Source: Rhodocyclaceae bacterium UBA1310
GTDB taxonomy: Bacteria; Pseudomonadota; Gammaproteobacteria; Burkholderiales; Rhodocyclaceae
DNA: 19,786 nt
Assembly: GCA_002307175.1 (NCBI GenBank)
Contig: DBTS01000104.1
Coordinates: forward strand, 1 to 19,786
Direction of reading: 5' to 3'
The position numbers and the translations under genes were made by a program. Shown here one piece after another: positions 15,182 to 19,786 of the stretch. Every line of letters starts with the position of its first letter. The first letter of the stretch is position 1. The notes beneath the pieces are model-generated. The model made no database searches, was not told where the DNA came from, and worked only from the letters and a program-made list of their open reading frames with translations.

Positions 15182-15593
15182 TCCTCCGTGCCACCGGAGC
15201 GTGCGCGGGCCTTCTCATGCCAGCGCATCAATTCCGGCAGCGTCATCGCGTTCATCTCCGAGGGTGGCCAGTGGAACACCACCGCGATGTTCGCCATCAC
15301 ATCTTCTACGTCGGCTGGGAATCCGCCTGGGCACTCCTGGGCAACAAAAAACTGGTCACCTCCGTGGAGAGCTGCAGCAGATCAGCCGGGTCCAGCGCCA
15401 GCACATCCTGCGGCGTCAGGGTCGGGGTGCTGATGCGCGGCAGCACCACGGCGAGCGCATTCACATCCATCTGCAGCAGCGGCATCAGTGCCACGCCGCG
15501 CAGCGCGCCCGCATTGGGTTTGGTCAGCACGATTTCGGTAATGCTTGAGTCGCCGCGGCTGATCGGTGAATCCAGGGTGATGGTCTTGCTCAT
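15178..15593 (-). CDS. E+E': tail assembly protein E+E' made by -1 frameshift
   Basis: P2-type phages make two products from E: the short E and, by -1 slippage, the fusion E+E', thought to act as chaperones for the tape measure before tail assembly. Here the 0 frame (15593-15306) gives E, 95 residues, starting MSKTITLDSPI. The slippery heptamer T TTT TTG at 15351-15345 is in the correct phase. After a -1 shift the frame reads 55 more residues to a TGA at 15180-15178, including MANIAVVFHWPPSEM and LPELMRWHEKA, the conserved GpE segment. The fusion is 138 residues, close to P2's. Its stop overlaps the T start as ATGA. The E' part alone could also start at ATG 15297. Confidence 0.9.
15306..15593 (-). 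CDS. E: tail protein E (unshifted product)
   Basis: This is the standard-frame product, 95 residues, sharing its first 83 codons with E+E'. It contains the conserved TEIVLTKPNAGALRGVALM segment of the E family, followed by LTPQDVLALDPADLLQLS. After the slippery codons it ends with a short tail, LPRSAQADSQPT. GGAG lies about ten bases before the ATG at 15593. It is expected to be the more abundant of the two products. Confidence 0.9.
   Translation of the reverse strand: MSKTITLDSPISRGDSSITEIVLTKPNAGALRGVALMPLLQMDVNALAVVLPRISTPTLTPQDVLALDPADLLQLSTEVTSFLLPRSAQADSQPT
15345..15351 (-). promoter_or_regulatory. programmed -1 frameshift heptamer
   Basis: The minus strand reads T TTT TTG in phase with E, the same heptamer reported for P2 E. 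Reading the -1 frame after it yields a conserved GpE segment and an ATGA overlap with T, so the site is functional rather than a sequencing error. No strong stem-loop was found directly downstream by eye. Confidence 0.88.
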
Positions 15594-15637
15594 GTGGGTG
15601 GGCTCCGGTATTTCAAATGAATCGGTGGTGGGTGAGC

Positions 15638-15672
15638 TGATCCGCCGCCGCTTGTGGCGCGGCGGCGGATCA
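15638..15672. repeat. perfect 14-base-pair hairpin between FII and E
   Basis: TGATCCGCCGCCGC (15638-15651) is exactly complementary to GCGGCGGCGGATCA (15659-15672) with a seven-base loop. It fills much of the 119-base gap between the tube gene and E. No T run follows on either strand, so it is unlikely to be a full intrinsic terminator. It may protect the 3' end of the FI-FII mRNA or lower read-through into the assembly genes. Confidence 0.8.
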
Positions 15673-15712
15673 TGGGGCAGGCACAGCGGTCCGCCCGGTT
15701 ATGTCAGGCCGC

Positions 15713-16222
15713 TTACAGGCCGACTGCCTTGCGCTGCGCAGCGAGCAGATCGGTGCCGTTCACGTTCTCGATCATGTTCAGCAGATCGATCTCAACCACA
15801 GTCTCCCCGTTGATGGAGAGCTTGTAGTAGGTGAGTTCCGAAGTGACCTTGAAGTCCGACTTCTCACCGGCCTTGGCGGTGCCAAAGTCGATATCCTTGT
15901 GGCGCCCGCGCACAACCACCTCGATGGCGTCCACCGCGCCGGTATCTTCATGCTCGAAGGCGCCGGCAAAACGCAGCATCGCGCCATCGATCTTGGCCAG
16001 CCCGAAATCGTTGAGGATCTCGCGCATGTAACCGGCATAGGTGTGCACCAGCTCCAGGGCGTCCAGCCCGAGGTCGATGGTGAGGGAGCCGCTGACACCG
16101 CCGGGGCGGTAGGAATCCACCTTGCGCGTCAGCTTGGGCAGAGTCAGTTCGGTGGCCTGGCCGGCGAACGAAACCCCGTTGTAAAACACATTGAAATTCT
16201 TGAGGATGCGTGGCAATGCCAT
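15713..16222 (-). CDS. FII: major tail tube protein FII
   Basis: FII polymerises into the inner tube of the contractile tail. The 169-residue length matches the P2 family (172). The start MALPRILKNFNVFYNGVSFAG and the middle VDSYRPGGVSG are hallmark FII segments. The second half, VVVRGRHKDIDFGTAKAG, covers the conserved receptor loop region. GGAG lies nine bases before the ATG. It follows the sheath gene by 69 bases. Confidence 0.96.
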   Translation of the reverse strand: MALPRILKNFNVFYNGVSFAGQATELTLPKLTRKVDSYRPGGVSGSLTIDLGLDALELVHTYAGYMREILNDFGLAKIDGAMLRFAGAFEHEDTGAVDAIEVVVRGRHKDIDFGTAKAGEKSDFKVTSELTYYKLSINGETVVEIDLLNMIENVNGTDLLAAQRKAVGL

Positions 16223-16291
16223 GGTGCAATTCTCCGTGAAAACTGTTTGTCATGGCCGCCGGGGCGTGCCCGGCAGTCACGAGGAAAGGGC

Positions 16292-17461
16292 TCAGGCGTT
16301 CACGCGGTCGGCAAAGTTCGCCAGATACGTGTCGGTGATGCGCTGGCGGAACATCAGGTTCTCCAGCGGCGGCACCGGCGTGTAGTCGTAATCGATCGAG
16401 AGCTTGCCGGCCTTCAGCGTGGTGGTGGAATTCACATCCGAGTCATACCAGGCAGTGCCATCAATGATGTAACCCTGGGCTTTGAGCTCGCGGAACTTGG
16501 CATTGATGCCCTCGATGATGTCGCGCGCCAGTGAAGGGGTCAGCGGCTTGTCCACCGCCCACATGTGCGCCTCGGCGATGGTATCGGCCAGCACCTGGGC
16601 GGTGCGCGTGTAGTTCTCGAAGAAGAAAGTGTCCGTCGAGCAGGTGCGGCTGCCCCAGAAGCGGAAGCCCTCGCGCTGGATCAGCGTGGTCACGCAGTTC
16701 TCGTTCAGATAGTCCGCATCGGTGCCGGTCTCCTGCAGATCCCAGTACACATCCTTGGAAACACCGGTCACGCCATTCACAACCACGTTCGAGAGCGTCT
16801 TGTGCCAGCCGGTTTCCTCATCGATCTTGGCACGCAGGCCGATCGCGCGGGCAGTCGCCGCAGCGTTGCTGCTGGTGCTGGTGGCCGTGTCGAAAGAAAC
16901 GAAATCCGGCCAGATCACCATCGCCTCGCGCTGCCCGAAGTTGTTGCGATACTTCACCGCATCCTCCTTGGTGGCCGCGCCGTTGGCCGAAAGATAGGCA
17001 AAGCCGCGCAGCTTCTGGGCGATACCGATCAGCTCGGTGGCCACCGGCAGGGTGTCCAGGCCCGGCACCGCGAGGATGCGCGGCTTCACGCCAAGCTGCG
17101 TCTTCGCAGCCAGCAGCGCCTTCATGCCGGTGTATTTACCATCGGCAGTCGTGGTGCCGATGATCGCAGTGGCCTGATCTGCAGCCGAAGCCGCAGCCGG
17201 CACGCGCACAACCACGCAGGCCGCGTTGGCCTGATCGGCAATCGCATCAAGCGTGGCAGCCAGCGTACCCGTGCTGCCCGCATAACCTGCAGCAGCCTGA
17301 ATGTTGGTCTTCAAAACCGGGGTATTGAGCGGAAAGGCAGCGGCGTCAGCGTCGTCGCCCGTGGCAACGATACCGATAACGGCGGTATCAACCGTGGTGA
17401 TAGGATGCGTGCCGTCGGTGAGCTCAAGCACGCGCACGCCGTGGTGGTAGTCTGTGGCCAT
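16292..17461 (-). CDS. FI: tail sheath protein FI
   Basis: FI forms the outer contractile sheath. The 389-residue product, near P2's 396, starts MATDYHHGVRVLELTDGTHP and continues with VDTAVIGIVATGDDADAAAF, the standard FI opening. Later come FRFWGSRTCSTD and the conserved end ENLMFRQRITDTYLANFADR. GGAG is seven bases before the ATG at 17461. It is the first gene of the FI-FII-E-T-U-D operon, separated from the fibre genes upstream by a terminator and a candidate Ogr-dependent promoter. Very secure. Confidence 0.97.
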   Translation of the reverse strand: MATDYHHGVRVLELTDGTHPITTVDTAVIGIVATGDDADAAAFPLNTPVLKTNIQAAAGYAGSTGTLAATLDAIADQANAACVVVRVPAAASAADQATAIIGTTTADGKYTGMKALLAAKTQLGVKPRILAVPGLDTLPVATELIGIAQKLRGFAYLSANGAATKEDAVKYRNNFGQREAMVIWPDFVSFDTATSTSSNAAATARAIGLRAKIDEETGWHKTLSNVVVNGVTGVSKDVYWDLQETGTDADYLNENCVTTLIQREGFRFWGSRTCSTDTFFFENYTRTAQVLADTIAEAHMWAVDKPLTPSLARDIIEGINAKFRELKAQGYIIDGTAWYDSDVNSTTTLKAGKLSIDYDYTPVPPLENLMFRQRITDTYLANFADRVNA

Positions 17462-17494
17462 TAAGGTCTCCAGGTGGATGTGGATACCTCAACA

Positions 17495-17555
17495 GCATGC
17501 CGTGCCGGGGCACGATTGTCGTGCCTGCGAGGTTGTCCGCATGCACGCTCACAAC
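17495..17555 (-). promoter_or_regulatory. candidate Ogr-activated late promoter of the FI operon
   Basis: A dyad GTTGT-N14-ACAAC occupies 17532-17555. If it is centred near -55, the -10 region falls at 17500-17495, where the minus strand reads CATGCT, three of six matches to TATAAT. Transcription would then start near 17488, 27 bases before the FI ATG. P2 Ogr sites are TGT-N12-ACA near -55, so spacing here is two bases wider. A second dyad, CGTGCC GG GGCACG (17501-17514), overlaps the promoter core. The location just before FI matches the known late promoter of P2. Confidence 0.4.
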
Positions 17556-17625
17556 AAGAGGCGGAGAGCCCGCACAGCGATGGCGCAGCATCCGGGCCGC
17601 ACCGGACGTGCCGTGCCGGAACCAG

Positions 17626-17656
17626 ACAAAACAAAACCGGGCGTCATACGCCCGGT
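17626..17656 (-). terminator. Rho-independent terminator of the tail-fibre operon
   Basis: ACCGGGCGT (17636-17644) pairs perfectly with ACGCCCGGT (17648-17656) around a three-base loop. On the minus strand it is followed by TTTGTTTTGT (17635-17626). It lies about 70 bases beyond the stop of the fibre-assembly gene. The rest of the 264-base gap 17462-17725 holds the FI promoter region and no convincing gene; P2 carries its fun(Z) gene in this interval. Confidence 0.9.
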
Positions 17657-17725
17657 CAAGATGCCACAGCTTGCTTCGGTGGGCCCTCCACACTTGGAAA
17701 GCCGCCAAGCAAGCATTGTCGCTGC

Positions 17726-18166
17726 CTACGCTGCCGACTCCGTTCCCGCGGGATATGCCGGCATCTCCGGCAGGTCCGCAGGAAGCGTCTCCGGTTGTGT
17801 TGCCGAGAGGATCGCCCGCAACTCCTGGCGCCACTTCACGAAGGCCACCACGTCCGGCGCTCCCATGGTGGTGTAGCCGAGGATTACAGCCTCATAGATG
17901 CGTAGCATGGAAGTGTCTGAGACAGTCAGGGCATCCCTGGCTTTCGTCTGGTAGGCCCGCCACTGGCTTTCTGCTGTCGGTGGTGCCGGGTCGCGCAGAT
18001 AGGGGGCGCCGTTTTCGTCGGCATCGATGACCCAGCCCTCCGTTTGACCACGGAGCATGTCGGTGTGCCGCTCTGTGGTGATCTCCACCGCGTCTGCGGG
18101 AATGTTGTCTCCGCTGACGGCAGAGTCATAGAAGCCAAGTGTCTTTTGAGAAAAATATATTGTCAT
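17726..18166 (-). CDS. tail fibre assembly chaperone (GpG-like)
   Basis: These chaperones help fold and trimerise the tail fibre encoded just upstream. The 146-residue product opens with MTIYFSQKTLGFYDSAVSGD, the usual start of caudoviral fibre-assembly proteins, followed by ADAVEITTERHTDMLRG and GWVIDADENGAPYLRDP. The C-terminal half is helical (WRAYQTKARDALTVSDTSM, then VAFVKWRQELRAIL). GAGG overlapping the fibre stop codon serves as the binding site, so it is co-translated with the fibre gene. A perfect terminator follows. P2 GpG is the positional counterpart. Confidence 0.88.
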   Translation of the reverse strand: MTIYFSQKTLGFYDSAVSGDNIPADAVEITTERHTDMLRGQTEGWVIDADENGAPYLRDPAPPTAESQWRAYQTKARDALTVSDTSMLRIYEAVILGYTTMGAPDVVAFVKWRQELRAILSATQPETLPADLPEMPAYPAGTESAA

Positions 18167-18176
18167 TTAAATGTCC

Positions 18177-19786
18177 TCAATAGCCGATTGCGAAGAATCG
18201 GGCGGCAGACTGGCCAGCGTCATTGGCGCAGGTAAATCCGGTGGTACTCAGATCGTAGGTCGTGAAGCCGTACTGCCCGGCGCCGGAGTAATTGACAAGG
18301 TTGCGATCACCACTTACGACCACCTGAAAGCAGGCATTCGGAAACGTTACCGGGAAAATGACCCATGTGCTGGCATCTACGGCCATGACGGAGGTGCTTC
18401 CCCATTGCAGCACCAGCCCGCCCAGCCATGAGGGAAATTTCAGGTAACCGTTGGTGCTTGCCGAGAAGGCGAAACCGGCAGCAGACGCCAGAGACGAGAG
18501 GAATGAACCATTGACGATGTTGGCGATGGCTGAGCGCACCCAGTAGGTGGTGGCAATCCTGTTGCTGTTGTCTGTTGTCGCTGGGTTAGTGCTTGTGTCA
18601 GACGCTGTCACCAACCAATTGCCCCCGTCCCAAGTCATAACGCAAAACGTCCCTGAACGAATTGTGTATGTCGTAAGCCACGGGATTCCTGCGCCGTAGA
18701 AGGCCGCGCTTGTCCCCGTTGAAAAGACAGAGTCATACGCGGTTGAATTTCCAACCAAAATTTCCGCGCCTGGCACAAGGCCAGTGCTCGGGAGGGTAAC
18801 TGTCAGAGAGGACGTTCCGTCATTGAGAATGACATAGCCGCCCATTATGCTGGCCGGCAAGGTTTGGGAGGTTTGAACCCCGAGAACAGCCTGTCTGTTG
18901 CCTAGCGCCCGCTGCACGAAGGCTGTACTGGCGACTGCAGTAGAGTTGTCGAACTGCGCGGGGGTCTGGGTAAGGCCCACCGAAAGGGCGTTCAGAACCA
19001 GCGCATGTGCCCGGATGTTGACTCGGCCATCAGCGCCGATTGCGAAGTCGAGGATTCTGGGATCTGTCGCACTGAAAGTCATTCCATCTATACCGAAGTT
19101 ATTTCTGAACGATACGATGGCTGCGCTATCAATATTTGACGGTACGGAAGCAAATGTGGATGTAGACGTCCATCCTCCGACGATCTTAGGCGACGTAATG
19201 TAAGGACCGCTCGCCAGCACCGCCTTCAGAAATGCAGTTGTAGCAACGCGAGTACTGTTGTCTGAAACATCGGGAGACGTTTGATAAGGGGAGGTGATCA
19301 CCAGAAAGTTCGATCCATCGAACGTAAGCTGTGCCGAGCATCCGCCGGGGATCAGCATCGAACTGGATGCGGCAACACCATTACCAATGAAATTGCCGCT
19401 ACCTGTTTTGAGGGTCCAGGTGCCAGCGCCCCAATTGATGAGGGTCAGGCGGTATCCTGCTGCGATACCGCCAGGCATCGTGAGCGTGTGGGCGGCATCA
19501 GATCCCAGCCCGATCAGGTACCCGGCGTGCGCTGCGGTCAGAGCGCCATCGGCCTGGAATGTCACAATCCCCGTCGTATAGGCCCCGGCCCGTTGTGCGA
19601 ATTCCGTGGTAGCCAGCCGAGTGGAACTGTCGAACTGTGGGGCAGTTGGTGCGGTAGGGGATCCAAAGAAACCTGGGGAGGTCAGCGCTGTTGATGAATA
19701 CTTTGGGGCGATAGAGCCACCCACGACATACCAAGCAGTCCCCGCTTTCACAAGGATGATTGAATCACCGCCATATAGAACAAACG
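18177..19786 (-). CDS. tail fibre protein, C-terminal ~536 residues (cut by window end)
   Basis: This is the receptor-binding fibre of the phage and the positional counterpart of P2 H. The frame is open through the window edge, so the true start lies outside. A GTG at 19751 is only an internal codon. Four copies of a DNST-x-x-A-T-T-x-F repeat (around 19620, 19240, 18930 and 18560) match phage fibre repeats. The C-terminal domain reads GGLVLQWGSTS, then WVIFPVTFPNACFQVVVSGD, and ends RFFAIGY, a common trimeric fibre tip pattern. It is followed 10 bases later by its assembly chaperone. Its base composition is visibly less G+C-rich than the neighbouring tail genes, which suits horizontal exchange of host-range modules. 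Confidence 0.9.
   Translation of the reverse strand, partial: FVLYGGDSIILVKAGTAWYVVGGSIAPKYSSTALTSPGFFGSPTAPTAPQFDSSTRLATTEFAQRAGAYTTGIVTFQADGALTAAHAGYLIGLGSDAAHTLTMPGGIAAGYRLTLINWGAGTWTLKTGSGNFIGNGVAASSSMLIPGGCSAQLTFDGSNFLVITSPYQTSPDVSDNSTRVATTAFLKAVLASGPYITSPKIVGGWTSTSTFASVPSNIDSAAIVSFRNNFGIDGMTFSATDPRILDFAIGADGRVNIRAHALVLNALSVGLTQTPAQFDNSTAVASTAFVQRALGNRQAVLGVQTSQTLPASIMGGYVILNDGTSSLTVTLPSTGLVPGAEILVGNSTAYDSVFSTGTSAAFYGAGIPWLTTYTIRSGTFCVMTWDGGNWLVTASDTSTNPATTDNSNRIATTYWVRSAIANIVNGSFLSSLASAAGFAFSASTNGYLKFPSWLGGLVLQWGSTSVMAVDASTWVIFPVTFPNACFQVVVSGDRNLVNYSGAGQYGFTTYDLSTTGFTCANDAGQSAARFFAIGY

Larger units (their letters stand above)
5715..19786. mobile_element. P2-like prophage, integrase-proximal end (continues beyond the window)
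   Basis: A contiguous block of phage genes starts at tRNA-Leu and runs off the right edge: integrase, MerR/AlpA-like regulator, GpA replication endonuclease, Ogr, and the P2-order tail genes D, U, T, E, FII, FI, tail-fibre assembly and tail fibre. Gene order and several sequence landmarks are P2-like: the GpA tyrosines, the Ogr cysteine spacing and the E frameshift heptamer. No disrupted reading frame was seen, so this end looks intact. Packaging, capsid, baseplate and lysis genes are not visible here. Whether the whole prophage is inducible cannot be judged. Confidence 0.93.

Noticed and set aside
15306..15360. Apparent frameshift error truncating E
   Set aside because: The slippery heptamer is the one used in P2 and the downstream frame is conserved, so this is programmed rather than a mutation or sequencing error.
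13922..15433. 503-codon open frame on the + strand opposite the tape measure
   Set aside because: Arg/Leu/His-rich composition typical of antisense shadow frames. The opposite strand carries a recognisable tape measure protein and E.
17424..17834. Extra (moron) gene between the fibre-assembly gene and FI, as fun(Z) in P2
   Set aside because: The frame overlaps both neighbours and crosses a perfect terminator. It has no binding site or recognisable domain.

Overview
The window joins a conserved bacterial chromosome segment (about 1-5715) to one end of a P2-like (Peduovirus-type) prophage (about 5715 to beyond 19786). The host part encodes ClpB, a phasin-family granule protein and the squalene-forming enzymes HpnC, HpnD and HpnE of hopanoid synthesis. 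It also carries a tRNA-Leu with an encoded CCA tail. This set, the proteobacterial sigma32 and sigma70 promoter patterns and the moderately high G+C point to a Gram-negative proteobacterium. A betaproteobacterium is my best guess, but the genus cannot be read from the sequence.

Host region: clpB reads leftwards off the window start from a near-perfect sigma32 heat-shock promoter. The phasin gene is divergent from it. The hpnC-hpnD-hpnE operon reads leftwards and converges on the phasin gene. A tRNA-Leu (anticodon UAG) with its own promoter lies divergent from hpnC and appears to be the prophage integration site.

Prophage region: a tyrosine integrase lies just downstream of the tRNA on the + strand, and every other prophage gene is on the - strand. 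In the direction of transcription, right to left, these are: tail fibre (H-like, cut by the window end), tail-fibre assembly chaperone (G-like), a terminator, a candidate late promoter, sheath FI, tube FII, E and E+E' (with an intact T TTT TTG slippery heptamer for -1 frameshifting), tape measure T, a small Zn-ribbon protein, U, D, a 281-base non-coding spacer holding 14-base tandem repeats, a 24-codon ORF overlapping ogr, the late activator ogr, the replication endonuclease A, and a small MerR/AlpA-like DNA-binding protein facing the integrase. The tail order is that of P2. The regulatory end differs from P2: ogr sits directly in front of A, and no recognisable C repressor lies next to int. 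Capsid, packaging, baseplate and lysis genes are not in the window and would be expected to the right.

How it works together: the integrase recombines the phage at the tRNA. GpA nicks the origin for rolling-circle replication. Ogr should switch on the late operons, including the one starting at FI. E/E+E' probably chaperone the tape measure while FII and FI assemble the contractile tail. I found no convincing new defence or other novel system. The parts most worth checking are the control region between D and A, the 24-codon leader ORF, the Zn-ribbon gene between T and U, and the repeat architecture of D and T.
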